64,000 nucleotides of DNA, taken from positions 163,605-227,604 of the forward strand of contig CANGYF010000006.1 in assembly GCA_947458265.1 (NCBI GenBank). The letters run 5' to 3'. A model generated the notes under the pieces. The model saw only the letters and a program-made list of their open reading frames with translations, did not search any database and was not told the DNA's origin. Shown piece after piece: positions 9,747 to 20,070 of this stretch; the stretch's first letter is position 1, and the number at the start of each line of letters is the position of its first letter. The DNA is from Betaproteobacteria bacterium (lineage in GTDB: Bacteria > Pseudomonadota > Gammaproteobacteria > Burkholderiales > CAIKXV01). A program made the translations under genes and the position numbers.

Positions 9747-10409
9747 TCAGGCGAGCTTGCCAGCCCCGACCCGCTCGGCCTTGCGCGCAGCCCAGTACTC
9801 GGGCGAGGACTTCGACTGCGCCAGCGCATCGGCGCTCTCGAAGCCGGGCGCCATCGAGCCGTCGGTACCGGAGAGGTACTGGTGGTGCTCGATGTTGAGC
9901 AGGCGCAGCCAGCTCTGCTGGCCGTAGGTGAGGCCGATCGCGCAGCCGAGCTCGACCAGTTCCGCCTCGTTGAAGCTGGCATGCATCCGCTGCCAGAACG
10001 CGTCGTCGGTATCGAGCCGCCAGACGATCGCCTCCGCGTAAGCCAGTGCCGCCTTCTGCCGCTCGTCGTACTTCGTCGACTTCTCGAAGTTGATCAGGTC
10101 GTCGTACTTGGCTTCGGTGAGGCCCTCGGAGGCGCCCTTGATCGAACGCTGGTTGCCGCAGAACTCGCAGATCACCGAACGCGATACATAGACCCGGCAC
10201 AGTTCCTTGATCGCATGCTCGACGACGCCGTTGCGGAAGATCTTCTCCCACGAGTCGGCGAAGAACCAGAAGCAGTCCGGAACGTGGGCGCGCACCGCGG
10301 AACTCTCCGGGCGGGGCGTACCGTCGCGCGCGCAGCGCTCGAGCTCGGCACGCATGCGCGGGTCTTCGATGGTTTCGAACGGCACGTAGCTGATGCGCTG
10401 GGTCTTCAT
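9747..10409 (-). CDS. carboxymuconolactone decarboxylase / AhpD-like family protein
   Basis: CEFCGNQRSIKG cysteine motif, AALAYAEAIVWRLDTDD. Confidence 0.75.
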   Translation of the reverse strand: MKTQRISYVPFETIEDPRMRAELERCARDGTPRPESSAVRAHVPDCFWFFADSWEKIFRNGVVEHAIKELCRVYVSRSVICEFCGNQRSIKGASEGLTEAKYDDLINFEKSTKYDERQKAALAYAEAIVWRLDTDDAFWQRMHASFNEAELVELGCAIGLTYGQQSWLRLLNIEHHQYLSGTDGSMAPGFESADALAQSKSSPEYWAARKAERVGAGKLA

Positions 10410-10483
10410 CGGTGGCCTCCTGGGGCAGTGTCCACCGGCGCGTACAATCGCGCCGCGGAAACGCGCACCGTATTACCGGGTTA

Positions 10484-10499
10484 TCTTAATGTCAAGACA
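10484..10499. promoter_or_regulatory. candidate MarR-type operator overlapping the marR start codon
   Basis: TCTTAATGTCAAGA imperfect palindrome in the 79-bp divergent intergenic region/start codon. Confidence 0.4.
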
Positions 10500-11046
10500 T
10501 CGAGCGGATGATGCCGTAGGACAGTTCGTCGCCCAGTGGCGCGCGAGCCGGCTCGACCTCGACCCGGCGCCGACCGAGGTGATCGGGCGCATCACCCGGC
10601 TGGCGCGGATCTTCCAGCGGCGCGCCGACGGCTGGCTCGCCGAGTTCGACCTGACCTGGGAGACCTTCGCGGTGCTCGGTGCATTGCTGCGCCAGGGCCC
10701 GCCTTACCGGCTCACCCCGACCGCGCTCTATCGGCAGGCATTGCTCACCTCCGGTGCGATCACCAACCGCATCGCACGCGCCGAGGCGATGGGCTGGGTC
10801 ATGCGCGAGCCCGATCCGCTCGATGCGCGGTCGAGCGCGGTGCGGCTCACCCCGAAGGGCCTGAAGCTGGCCAACCAGGTGATCGAGCGCCACTTCGCCG
10901 AACAGGCGAAGCTGCTCGAGGTGCTGGACGAGTCCGAGCGCAACACGCTCGCGCGCCTGCTGTCCCGGCTGGCAGCCGAGCATGAGCAGCCGCGCGACGC
11001 GACCGGCGCGGATGGCGCAGGCCGGAAGAAAGCGGCACACGAATGA
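10489..11046 (+). CDS. MarR family transcriptional regulator
   Basis: winged-helix signature RQALLTSGAITNRIARAEAMGWVMREPDPLDARSSAVRLTPKGL. Confidence 0.92.
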   Translation: MSRHRADDAVGQFVAQWRASRLDLDPAPTEVIGRITRLARIFQRRADGWLAEFDLTWETFAVLGALLRQGPPYRLTPTALYRQALLTSGAITNRIARAEAMGWVMREPDPLDARSSAVRLTPKGLKLANQVIERHFAEQAKLLEVLDESERNTLARLLSRLAAEHEQPRDATGADGAGRKKAAHE

Positions 11047-11164
11047 CGCCGGCACTGAGCATGCAGCCGCCGCTGCGGCTCACATGGCTCGTGCCACAGG
11101 CCGCGCAGGCGTAACCCCAGGCCGTGGGCCGCATGGAGCAGGCGGCGGGCCTGGCCGGGGCGGT

Positions 11165-11932
11165 TCAGCCGGCGTCGACCACGAGTTCGCGCCGCACGCC
11201 ACGCACGTCCATCTCGTACTCGAGGTCCACCACCGGCGGACGGACCCAGTGCCAGGTGAGGCCGGCACGCATCGCGCCGCGGCGTGCGAGTTCCGCGGCC
11301 AGGAACGGATGCGGGTCGTGGATCGTGTAGAGCTGTGCGCCGGTGATGTCCGGCCAGGCGAAACCGAGCGAAGCCATGCGCCGCTCCATCTCGTCCAGCA
11401 CCCAGCGCGCCTTCTCCGCGATCGCATCGGGCGAAGTCTCGCCGCGGCGGACGATGTGGCTTTCGTAGTGGCCCTTGCCTTCCGGGGCTTCGGCACTGCC
11501 GGCGACGACGAAGGTCGGCGGCGCATCGGCCGAGGGAACCGTGTACGAGAACGCGAACAGGCTCGGCACCGGCGGTTTGTCGAGTTCGGGACAGACGTTG
11601 CTGCGGGCCACCGGGTTCACGCCATCGCGGATCAGTCCCCAGCGCTCGAGCGTGCCGACATAGTCACGGTTGAACGAGACGAAGCCTTCCTCGGTGAACG
11701 GGGCCGGCGAGCGCAGCTCGCACTGGCAGAACGCGGCCGTCGGACGGCCGATCGAAGCCAGGTGGCGCTCGATCGCGGCGAACCCCTCGGACAGCGCCAC
11801 CGGACGCAGGAAGCGCGCTCGCACGATCTCGAAGCCCGGCTCGGCGGCGACGCCGGCCGAGTACTGAAACGGGCCGGGGACGAATCGATAGCCCCCGGGG
11901 GCGAACTGCGGTAGGGACGCTGGCACCGGCAC
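11165..11932 (-). CDS. uncharacterized protein
   Basis: 255-aa ORF with good codon usage; no family recognised with certainty. Confidence 0.7.
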   Translation of the reverse strand: MPVPASLPQFAPGGYRFVPGPFQYSAGVAAEPGFEIVRARFLRPVALSEGFAAIERHLASIGRPTAAFCQCELRSPAPFTEEGFVSFNRDYVGTLERWGLIRDGVNPVARSNVCPELDKPPVPSLFAFSYTVPSADAPPTFVVAGSAEAPEGKGHYESHIVRRGETSPDAIAEKARWVLDEMERRMASLGFAWPDITGAQLYTIHDPHPFLAAELARRGAMRAGLTWHWVRPPVVDLEYEMDVRGVRRELVVDAG

Positions 11933-11995
11933 TCTCCTTCACAGACGAAAAGCCGATGTTAGCCGGAGCGAAAGGCCGACGACCGATACGCTACC

Positions 11996-12895
11996 TCAGC
12001 CCGCCCTGCGCCGGATGGTGAACAGCAGGTAGCGCTTCTCGCGCCGGAACACGTCCGGGTCGAGCGTGTCGAGCCGCACGCCGTCGAGCTTCGCCTTCAG
12101 CGTGTCGCCGAACAGGTAGCCGAGCAGCCGCTGCTTCAGGAACAGTTTGTCCGAGCCGAAGCGTGCCATCGGCAGCGCGAAGCGGGTCGCCAGCAACCGG
12201 CCGTAGGCGAGGCTGGGCACACAGTTCTCGGTGACATCCACCCGCTCGGTGATCTCCAGACCATGGCGCGCGAGCGCAGCCTCGAAGTCGGACAGCACAT
12301 GGCCCGACCGGTTCTTCGTGCCAGGCTGCAGCCGGTAGTAGTCGATGACGATCCAGCGCCCGCCCGGTGCCAGCAGCGCCTCCACCTTCGCCAGCCCCTG
12401 ATCGAGGTCGATGTACTGGAACGACTCGGCGTTGATCACCGCATCGAACTTCGGATCGATCGAGCCGGCATCGACCTGCTCGAACGGACTCTCGATCAGC
12501 GGGATGTGCGGCCAGCCGGCGCGGATGTGCTGTGCATGCGCGCGGTTCGGCGTGACACCGGTCGGCTTCGCGCCGGCACGGTCGAGCCGGTTCAACAGCC
12601 CGCCCATGCCGCAACCGACGTCCAGCACCCGCTCGCCCGGCTTCACCCGCTCGACCAGCAGCGACGCATAGTCGTCCATCGCACGGCTGACGTCGGCCAG
12701 GCTGATCTCGTCTGCCGAGGCCGGGATCTCGCGGAAGTAGCCGTAGTGCAGGAAGTTGTTGCCGAAGATCGCGCCGTACAGCTGAAGCTCGAGGTCTTCG
12801 GCCGGATCCCAGACCGACCGGTCGGCCCGGTGCTCGCGCAGGTAGCGCAGCAGGGCCGGCAGGTTCAGCAGCCGGCCGAGGATGCGCCCGATCAT
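11996..12895 (-). CDS. SAM-dependent methyltransferase (cyclopropane-fatty-acyl-phospholipid synthase-like)
   Basis: ERVLDVGCGMGGLLNRLDRAGAKPTGVTPNRAHA. Confidence 0.88.
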   Translation of the reverse strand: MIGRILGRLLNLPALLRYLREHRADRSVWDPAEDLELQLYGAIFGNNFLHYGYFREIPASADEISLADVSRAMDDYASLLVERVKPGERVLDVGCGMGGLLNRLDRAGAKPTGVTPNRAHAQHIRAGWPHIPLIESPFEQVDAGSIDPKFDAVINAESFQYIDLDQGLAKVEALLAPGGRWIVIDYYRLQPGTKNRSGHVLSDFEAALARHGLEITERVDVTENCVPSLAYGRLLATRFALPMARFGSDKLFLKQRLLGYLFGDTLKAKLDGVRLDTLDPDVFRREKRYLLFTIRRRAG

Positions 12896-12947
12896 CGCGC
12901 GCCCCTGCGCAGGGGCGCGCGCCCGGGCACCGGCTGCCGCGCCGGCA

Positions 12948-15107
12948 TCAGACCAGTGCCTTCGCGATCTGGTCCTTCGTCAGCGGCAGGTCGCGCACGC
13001 GCACGCCGATCGCATGCGCGAGCGCATTGGCGATCGCCGCCCCGGTCGGACCCTGGGCCGCCTCGCCGGCACCGAGCGACTTCTGGTCGGGCCGGTCGAT
13101 CAGCACCACGTCGACCTCCGGCACCTCGTCGAAGCGCAGGATCGGGTAGTCGTCCCAGGTCATGCAGCGCACGCCGGACGGATCGAACGGCACCGCCTCC
13201 TTCAGCGTCCACGACACCGCCTGGATCACGCCGCCCTCGGTCTGGTTGATGATGCCGTCCGGGTTGATCGCAAGCCCGGCCTCGACTGCCGCCACGCAAC
13301 GGGTGACGCGCAGGTCTTCCTCGAGCGACACCTCGGCCACCACCGCGCAGTAGCTCTGCTTGTTCTTGTACTGGGCGAACGCAATGCCCATGCCGGTCGT
13401 GCCGTCGGACGCCTTGCGCGACTTCCAGCCGGCCCGGTCGGCCGCGGCCTCGATCACCGCGCGCGCGCGCGGATCCTTCATGTGGCGCAGCCGGTACTCG
13501 ACCGGGTCGACGCCGGCCGCCTCGGCCAGTTCGTCCATGAAGGTCTCGATCGCGAACACGTTGGCGAACGCGCCGAGCGAGCGCAGCGCCGACACCCGCA
13601 CCGGCATCTCGGTGATGAAGTGGTGGATCACCTTCGAGTTCGGCAGGTCGTACAGCGGCACCGCATTGCGGTCGCTGCCGCCGCCACCGGCCAGCGGGAT
13701 CATCCGCGGCGGCGGCTTGGGCAGCGGGTCGGCCAGGTGCCAGCCGGCCATCAGCCAGGTGCCTTCCGGCTGCCGGCCGGGACGGGTGCTCTGGGTGTTG
13801 CTCCAGAGTTCATGCGTCCAGTCGACGATGTTGCCTGCCGCATCGAGCGAGGCGCTGACCTCGACGCTCATCGCCGGACCGAAGGGCTCCCACTGGAACT
13901 CGTCTTCGCGGGACCACTGCAGCTTGACCGGACGGCCGGGCACCGCGCGCGCGACCAGCGCGGCATCGAGGGCGGCATCGTCCGCGCCATTGTGGCCGTA
14001 GCAACCGGCACCTTCCGCATGGTGCACGGTGATGTCCGCCTCGGGCATGCGCAGCGACTTGGACAGGTCGACGCGCAGCGGGAAGATGCCCTGGCTGTGC
14101 GACCAGATCTCGGGCTTGCCGTCATTCCAGACCGCCACCGCGCAGGACGGCCCGATCGAGGCATGCGCGATGTACGGCTTGGTGAACGCAGCCTTCATCG
14201 TCTTCGCGGCCTTTGCCTTCGCCGCGTCATCGGTCTTCTCGTGCACCACGTGCACGGTCTTGGGCAGCGTCTTCAGGTGGTCGTACACCGCGCCCTGGGC
14301 GGGGAGGTTCGTACGGTCGTCCCATTTCGCGCGGTTGCGCAGCGCGCGTGCCGCGCGGATCGCCTGCTCTTCCTTCGCGCAGACCACCGCGAGGAAGCTG
14401 CCGTCGCGCACCACCTCGACCAGTCCGGGCATCGCACGCAGGCCGGCCTCGTCGTCGATAGACAGCAGCCGTGCGTCATAGCTCGGCGGACGCACCACGC
14501 GACCGTGCAGCATGCCGGGCAGCACCATGTCGTGCACGTAGCTGGGCTTGCCGGTCACCTTCGCCGGGATGTCCAGCCGCGGCACGTCGGTGCCGATCAG
14601 CCTGAAATCTTCCACGGCCTTCGGCCGGAACTGGGCAGTGGCCTCGCGCTGGAACAGGCCGGGTTCGAGCAGGTCCCAGTAGGTGACGCTGGCGCCGCCG
14701 CCGGCGACGCTTATCGTGCCGTCCTCGACCACCAGGCGCTCGGCGCTGACGCCCAGTTTCTGCGCGGCCTTCTGCAGCAGGGTGCCGCGGATCTCGGCAC
14801 AGACGAAGCGGATGGCAATGCCGCTGTGTTCGATCGACAGGCTGCTCGAGGTCATCTCCTCGTTCGGCGAGGTGTCCGTGCCGGCCGGGCGCATGACGAT
14901 GCGCGACAGCGAGACATCGAGTTCATCGGCGGCGATCTGCGCCAGCGCGGTGGAGATGCCCTGGCCGATGTCGACCTTGCCGGGCGACACGGTGACCGAA
15001 TGGGATGCGGGGCCGGTGCCGCCGGGCACCAGGCGCACCCACTTGTCCAGGATGGGGTTGACCGAAAGGCTGCCAGGCAGCGGGGAGGAATCGTTGGTAC
15101 GCGACAT
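12948..15107 (-). CDS. xanthine dehydrogenase family molybdopterin-binding subunit (isoquinoline 1-oxidoreductase beta-like)
   Basis: DIGQGISTALAQIAADELDV; ETFMDELAEAAGVDPVEYRLRHMKDPRARAV; GAGEAAQGPTGAAIANA. Confidence 0.92.
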   Translation of the reverse strand: MSRTNDSSPLPGSLSVNPILDKWVRLVPGGTGPASHSVTVSPGKVDIGQGISTALAQIAADELDVSLSRIVMRPAGTDTSPNEEMTSSSLSIEHSGIAIRFVCAEIRGTLLQKAAQKLGVSAERLVVEDGTISVAGGGASVTYWDLLEPGLFQREATAQFRPKAVEDFRLIGTDVPRLDIPAKVTGKPSYVHDMVLPGMLHGRVVRPPSYDARLLSIDDEAGLRAMPGLVEVVRDGSFLAVVCAKEEQAIRAARALRNRAKWDDRTNLPAQGAVYDHLKTLPKTVHVVHEKTDDAAKAKAAKTMKAAFTKPYIAHASIGPSCAVAVWNDGKPEIWSHSQGIFPLRVDLSKSLRMPEADITVHHAEGAGCYGHNGADDAALDAALVARAVPGRPVKLQWSREDEFQWEPFGPAMSVEVSASLDAAGNIVDWTHELWSNTQSTRPGRQPEGTWLMAGWHLADPLPKPPPRMIPLAGGGGSDRNAVPLYDLPNSKVIHHFITEMPVRVSALRSLGAFANVFAIETFMDELAEAAGVDPVEYRLRHMKDPRARAVIEAAADRAGWKSRKASDGTTGMGIAFAQYKNKQSYCAVVAEVSLEEDLRVTRCVAAVEAGLAINPDGIINQTEGGVIQAVSWTLKEAVPFDPSGVRCMTWDDYPILRFDEVPEVDVVLIDRPDQKSLGAGEAAQGPTGAAIANALAHAIGVRVRDLPLTKDQIAKALV

Positions 15108-15139
15108 CGTTCGTGACCTCTTGGGCTGTTCGGGCAGGA

Positions 15140-15613
15140 TCAGGCGGCCATCGCCGCGGCGGCGCGCTCGACGGCACGGATGATCCGGGCATGGGTCCCG
15201 CAGCGGCACAGGTTGTCGCGCAGCGCGGCGGTGATCTCGGCCCGGGTGGGCTTCGGGTTGGCGTCGAGCAATGCCTTGGCGCTCATCACGATGCCGGTGA
15301 CGCAGTAGCCGCACTGCGCCGCCTGCTCGTCTATGAAGGCCTGCTGCAGCGGGTGCGGCGCCTCGGCCGTGCCCAGCCCTTCGATCGTGGTGACCGACTT
15401 GCCGGCGAAATCGGACACCGGGACGTTGCAGGACTGCACGGCCTTGCCGTCGACCAGCACCGTGCAGGCGCCGCACTGCCCCTGCCCGCAGCCATAGCGG
15501 GCCCCCTTCAGCGACAGGTCGTTGCGCAGGATGTAGAGCAGCGGGGTTTCAGGGTCGCACTGCACCGTGTGCGTGCCGCCGTTGACGGTAAGCGTCAGCG
15601 TCTTGTCGGTCAT
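15140..15613 (-). CDS. (2Fe-2S)-binding subunit (isoquinoline 1-oxidoreductase alpha-like)
   Basis: YGCGQGQCGACTVLVDG and CGYCVTGIVMSAKALL ... CRCGTHARI. Confidence 0.95.
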   Translation of the reverse strand: MTDKTLTLTVNGGTHTVQCDPETPLLYILRNDLSLKGARYGCGQGQCGACTVLVDGKAVQSCNVPVSDFAGKSVTTIEGLGTAEAPHPLQQAFIDEQAAQCGYCVTGIVMSAKALLDANPKPTRAEITAALRDNLCRCGTHARIIRAVERAAAAMAA

Positions 15614-15671
15614 GTCGTTTCCATCGGTAGGTAAAGCGGTCTTGGAGCGGCAATGCAGGGACCCGATGTCC

Positions 15672-16676
15672 CTAGGCGCGGCCAGCCAGTTGCTGCAATT
15701 GTCGGTAAAGCGGGTCGGGGATGTCGACCCCCTCGTCTGCTGCCCGGGCACGGGCCGCATGGCGACGGTCACCCGGCAGGCGAACGCCGGGATCGGCGAG
15801 CATCGCCGCGATCAGCGCCTCGACGCGTTCGAAGTACACCGCACTGCCGGCGGTCGAGCCGGGATCGATGGCGATGATCGTGTGTCCGATGCGCGGCTTG
15901 TTGCCGGGCTCGAAGTACGAGTCGTTCTCGAAAGCGAGTGCCGCGCCGGTCAGGCCGCAGCAGAGCAGTTCGACCATCATCGCGAGCATGGCGCCCTTGG
16001 CGCCGCCGATCGCGAACAGGCTTCCGGTCAGGGCCGCCTTCGCATCGGTGGTCGGGTTGCCGTCCTTGTCGACTGCCCAGCCTTCGGGGATCGGACGCCC
16101 CTCCTTGGCCGCGATCATGATCTTGCCGCGCGTCACCTCCGTCAGCGACAGGTCGATGAGAACCGGCGGCTTGTCCGCGCGCGGGAAGGCCGCCGCGATC
16201 GGATTGGTGCCGAACACCGGACGGCGGCCGCCCCAGGCGTTGATGGCACCCGGCGAGTTGGTCAGGGCGAGGCCGATCATGCCGGCCGCCGCGATCGGCT
16301 CGAGGTGGTAGACGGCAGCGCCGTAGTGGTGGCTGTTGGTGAGCGCGACCAGCGAGATGCCGTGGCTGCGTGCGCGGGCGATCGCCTCGCCGACGGCCAT
16401 TTCACAGGCTTCGTAGGCGAGGCCGCCATGCACGTCGATCAGGCAGCTCCCGCCGCGCTGGTTGACGATCGCCGGCAGGGCCTTGCCATCGACGCGGGCG
16501 GTAGCCAGGTGGTCGACATACAAGGGAATGCGCGACACGCCATGGGTGGCGAGGTCGTCGCGGTCGGCCGCGACCAGCGCGCGCGCCGTGGCTGCCGCCT
16601 GCGCCGGGGCCGCACCTGCCTGCACCAGCGTGGCGGCGGCCAGTTCGGCCAGTTGATCGAGGGCAACGCGAGGCAT
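15672..16676 (-). CDS. Ldh family oxidoreductase (malate/L-lactate dehydrogenase superfamily)
   Basis: DDLATHGVSRIPLYVDHL; NSHHYGAAVYHLEPIAAAGMIGLALTNSPG. Confidence 0.92.
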   Translation of the reverse strand: MPRVALDQLAELAAATLVQAGAAPAQAAATARALVAADRDDLATHGVSRIPLYVDHLATARVDGKALPAIVNQRGGSCLIDVHGGLAYEACEMAVGEAIARARSHGISLVALTNSHHYGAAVYHLEPIAAAGMIGLALTNSPGAINAWGGRRPVFGTNPIAAAFPRADKPPVLIDLSLTEVTRGKIMIAAKEGRPIPEGWAVDKDGNPTTDAKAALTGSLFAIGGAKGAMLAMMVELLCCGLTGAALAFENDSYFEPGNKPRIGHTIIAIDPGSTAGSAVYFERVEALIAAMLADPGVRLPGDRRHAARARAADEGVDIPDPLYRQLQQLAGRA

Positions 16677-16876
16677 CGGCTTTCCACCTGTTTACTCAAA
16701 CCGCCTAGTGTAATGGCTGGGAAAGGGAATTGCAGTGTGCCCGTGCTAGACTTGCGGGTTTTTGTCGGCGCTAACAGCGTCGAATCAGGAGTCGTGCGGC
16801 GCCCATGCCGCAGACCCGTCCGATGCCGCCACGAGCGGTGCGGATTCCCTCGCCTACCGAACGGACGCCACCCCAC

Positions 16877-18709
16877 ATGTCCCGCGCACTCAGAAACATC
16901 GCGATCATCGCCCACGTCGACCATGGCAAGACCACGCTGGTCGACAAAATGCTCCGCCAGTCTGGCACCTTCGCCGCCCACGAGAAAGTGACCGAACGGG
17001 TCATGGACTCGAACGATCTCGAGAAGGAGCGCGGCATCACCATTCTGGCGAAGAACTGCGCGCTCGACTTCGAAGGCGTCCACATCAACATCGTCGACAC
17101 TCCTGGCCACGCCGACTTCGGCGGCGAAGTGGAACGCGTGCTGGGCATGGTCGACGGCGTGCTGCTGCTGGTCGATGCGGTGGAAGGCCCGATGCCGCAG
17201 ACGCGCTTCGTGACCAAGAAGGCGCTGGCGCTCGGCCTGAAGCCGATCGTCGTGGTGAACAAGGTCGACCGCGACGGCGCACGCCCCGACTGGGTGGTCG
17301 ACCACACCTTCGACCTGTTCGACAAGCTTGGCGCCACCGAGGAACAGCTCGACTTCCCGGTCGTGTACGCCTCGGCGCTGCAGGGCTGGGCGACGCTCGA
17401 CTGGAAGCAACCCGGCAGCGACCTGCGGCCGCTGCTGCAGACCGTGCTCGATCGCGTGCCCGCGCCGCCGATGGAAGACACCGAAGGCCCGCTGCAGCTC
17501 CAGATCACCGCGCTCGACTATTCGAGCTATGTCGGCCGCATCGGTGTCGGCCGCATCAAGCGCGGCAAGCTGCGCCCGGCGATGGATGTCGCAGTGCTGT
17601 ACGGCGACACCGCCCAGCGCAAGGCGCGCATCAACCAGGTGCTCGGCTTCCAGGGCCTGGAGCGGGTAGCGATGACCGAGGCGATGGCCGGCGACATCGT
17701 GCTGGTCTCGGGCATCGAGGAGCTCGCGATCGGCACCACGCTGACCGATGTCGATCATCCGGAAGCGCTCGTCCCGCTGAAGGTCGATGAACCGACACTG
17801 ACCATGAACTTCATGGTGAATACGTCACCGCTCGCAGGGACCGAAGGCAAGTTCGTCACCAGCCGGCAGATCCGCGAGCGGCTGACGAAGGAACTGCTGA
17901 CGAACATGGCGCTGCGCGTGGAAGAGACCGGCGACACCGACGTGTTCGCGGTGTCCGGGCGCGGCGAACTGCACCTGACCATCCTGATCGAGAACATGCG
18001 TCGGGAAGGCTATGAGCTCGCGGTCGGGCGTCCGCGCGTGATCACCCGCACGGTCGACGGCGTCACCTGCGAACCGTACGAGATGCTGACCGTCGACGTC
18101 GAAGACGCCCACCAGGGTGGCGTGATGGAAGCCCTCGGCCAGCGCCGTGCCGACCTGCAGGACATGGTGCCGGACGGCCGTGGCCGGGTGCGCCTCGAGT
18201 ACCGGGTACCGGCGCGCGGCCTGATCGGCTTCCAGGGCGAGTTCATGAACCTGACCCGCGGCACCGGGCTGATGAGCCATGTGTTCGACGACTATGCGCC
18301 GACCAAGGGCGAGATGGCCGGCCGCCGCAACGGCGTGCTGATCTCGCAGGACACCGGCGACTCGGTCGCGTTCGCGCTCTGGAACCTGCAGGACCGCGGC
18401 CGCATGTTCGTGAGCCCCGGCGAGAAGCTGTACGAAGGCATGATCATCGGTATCCATTCGCGCGACAACGACCTGGTCGTCAACCCGCTGAAGGGCAAGA
18501 AGCTCACCAACGTGCGCGCATCGGGTACCGACGAGGCGATCGTGCTGGTGCCGCCGATCAAGCTCACGCTCGAGTACGCGGTCGAGTTCATCGAGGACGA
18601 CGAACTGGTCGAGGTCACGCCGAAGTCGATCCGGGTGCGCAAGCGCCACCTGCTCGAGCACGAGCGCAAGCGCGCGAAGTCGAAGTCAGGGGCAGAAGTC
18701 GCCGCCTGA
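16877..18709 (+). CDS. typA: translational GTPase TypA/BipA
   Basis: [42 protein letters not shown]-terminal [18 protein letters not shown]. Confidence 0.98.
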   Translation: MSRALRNIAIIAHVDHGKTTLVDKMLRQSGTFAAHEKVTERVMDSNDLEKERGITILAKNCALDFEGVHINIVDTPGHADFGGEVERVLGMVDGVLLLVDAVEGPMPQTRFVTKKALALGLKPIVVVNKVDRDGARPDWVVDHTFDLFDKLGATEEQLDFPVVYASALQGWATLDWKQPGSDLRPLLQTVLDRVPAPPMEDTEGPLQLQITALDYSSYVGRIGVGRIKRGKLRPAMDVAVLYGDTAQRKARINQVLGFQGLERVAMTEAMAGDIVLVSGIEELAIGTTLTDVDHPEALVPLKVDEPTLTMNFMVNTSPLAGTEGKFVTSRQIRERLTKELLTNMALRVEETGDTDVFAVSGRGELHLTILIENMRREGYELAVGRPRVITRTVDGVTCEPYEMLTVDVEDAHQGGVMEALGQRRADLQDMVPDGRGRVRLEYRVPARGLIGFQGEFMNLTRGTGLMSHVFDDYAPTKGEMAGRRNGVLISQDTGDSVAFALWNLQDRGRMFVSPGEKLYEGMIIGIHSRDNDLVVNPLKGKKLTNVRASGTDEAIVLVPPIKLTLEYAVEFIEDDELVEVTPKSIRVRKRHLLEHERKRAKSKSGAEVAA

Positions 18710-18738
18710 CGCTTCACCCCAGCGGGAACGCAATGCCG

Positions 18739-18770
18739 GGCCGCGGACATATGTCCGCGGCCTTTGTCTT
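18739..18770 (+). terminator. Rho-independent terminator downstream of typA
   Basis: perfect palindrome GGCCGCGGACAT/ATGTCCGCGGCC followed by T-rich CTTTGTCTTTT. Confidence 0.8.
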
Positions 18771-18878
18771 TTGTGAGACGCCACTGGAGTCATTGGACGG
18801 ACGCAGGGGAACCATCCTGCAACACGTCGTGTCTACCTCGTGAGAGGCATACGCCTCGATACGTGGAGGACCCACCTC

Positions 18879-19370
18879 ATGAGCCCCGCTGGCACGCCTT
18901 TCAATGTCACACCGCAGACCTCCGGTGAACCTGCCGCACTCGATCCCCGCGTCTTCCTGGGCACCGCTGCAGTACTCGCCTGGTTCGTGGCACTGACCAT
19001 GACCGACTTCGCGCATGACGCGCTGGGCATCGCCAGTGCAGACCCGTCCACGCACCCGGCGTCCTCCATCAGCTACGAGCTCGCCTCGGGCTATGTACTG
19101 GGCGTCGTCGCAGCCGTGGCCCTCGCGCTGCTTGGCGGGATGCTGCGCACGCGCGATGCCGACGGCACGGCAACCGTGCACCCGCTCCTGCGCCAGCTGG
19201 CAGGCGCAGCCCTGTTCGTCGTGGCGCTCGCATGCATCACCGGTGCGGCCGTGCACAACGCGGATGGCATCACGCTGCTCTACGACATCGCGTTCGCGAT
19301 CGGGCTGATCGCTGTGTTCGTCGGTGTCGTGCCTTTGCACCAGCACCTGCAGGGCATGCATCGCGACTGA
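18879..19370 (+). CDS. hypothetical multi-pass membrane protein
   Basis: four hydrophobic segments (VFLGTAAVLAWFVALTM..., LGVVAAVALALLGGML..., AGAALFVVALACITGAA..., IAFAIGLIAVFVGVVP). Confidence 0.7.
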   Translation: MSPAGTPFNVTPQTSGEPAALDPRVFLGTAAVLAWFVALTMTDFAHDALGIASADPSTHPASSISYELASGYVLGVVAAVALALLGGMLRTRDADGTATVHPLLRQLAGAALFVVALACITGAAVHNADGITLLYDIAFAIGLIAVFVGVVPLHQHLQGMHRD

Positions 19371-19415
19371 GGCTGGCGCGAGTCGCCACCGGTCCGTCGC
19401 CGCCAGACGGCCGGA

Positions 19416-19967
19416 TCAGAAGCGGTAGGTGAACTCCAGCATGTGGAAATCCGCACCAATGGTGTGGGATCCGTAGGCGCCTGCGTCCGAATAATGCTGG
19501 AAGCGGTAGCCGATCCCGGTTCGCCGGTACAGGGGCACGGCGACGCCGAACGTCAACGCAGCCTGGAGGGCGCCGCCGAAGTCCTGGTTCGCGAAGCGGT
19601 GCTCGCTGATCAGCGCGAGCCCGGCGCCAAGATCGAGCGTGAAGCGGCCATCCTGGCTGCCGAACGTGACGACCGGTATCGCGGACACGACCAGCGCGGT
19701 CTTTCCGACGCCCTGCATGACGCCGGCGCTCGTGATCAGACGGGTACCTGTGCCCCAGCCGGACGGATGATGGCGCTGCCAGGGCAGGCGAAAGGTTGCC
19801 ACCAGGTCATAAGCGTCGAAGGACTCGGGCGCCACCTGTCCAAGCACCCTCTTCTCGCCGACACGGGCCCTGACGCCGACGCTCAGCGGGTCCAGCCCTG
19901 CCGTGGCAGCGGGTGTCGATAGCGTCAGTGAACACACGAAGATGATCGTGATGCCGGAGCGATACAT
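19416..19967 (-). CDS. acyloxyacyl hydrolase / lipid A 3-O-deacylase PagL-like outer-membrane protein
   Basis: signal peptide; GIGYRFQHYSDAG His-x-Ser motif; terminal LEFTYRF beta-signal. Confidence 0.75.
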   Translation of the reverse strand: MYRSGITIIFVCSLTLSTPAATAGLDPLSVGVRARVGEKRVLGQVAPESFDAYDLVATFRLPWQRHHPSGWGTGTRLITSAGVMQGVGKTALVVSAIPVVTFGSQDGRFTLDLGAGLALISEHRFANQDFGGALQAALTFGVAVPLYRRTGIGYRFQHYSDAGAYGSHTIGADFHMLEFTYRF

Positions 19968-20070
19968 GGGTGCGCCCTCTGCCGCGCACGGCAAACGATC
20001 ATGCCGTGCATCAAGCCGGAACAGACAATCCCTGCGATCGAAAGTTCCGCACCCGCCTTGCCGATCCGCC

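Noticed and set aside
12882-15116. 744-aa plus-strand ORF antisense to the IorB-like gene
   Set aside because: Shadow ORF; the minus strand encodes a clear xanthine-dehydrogenase-family subunit
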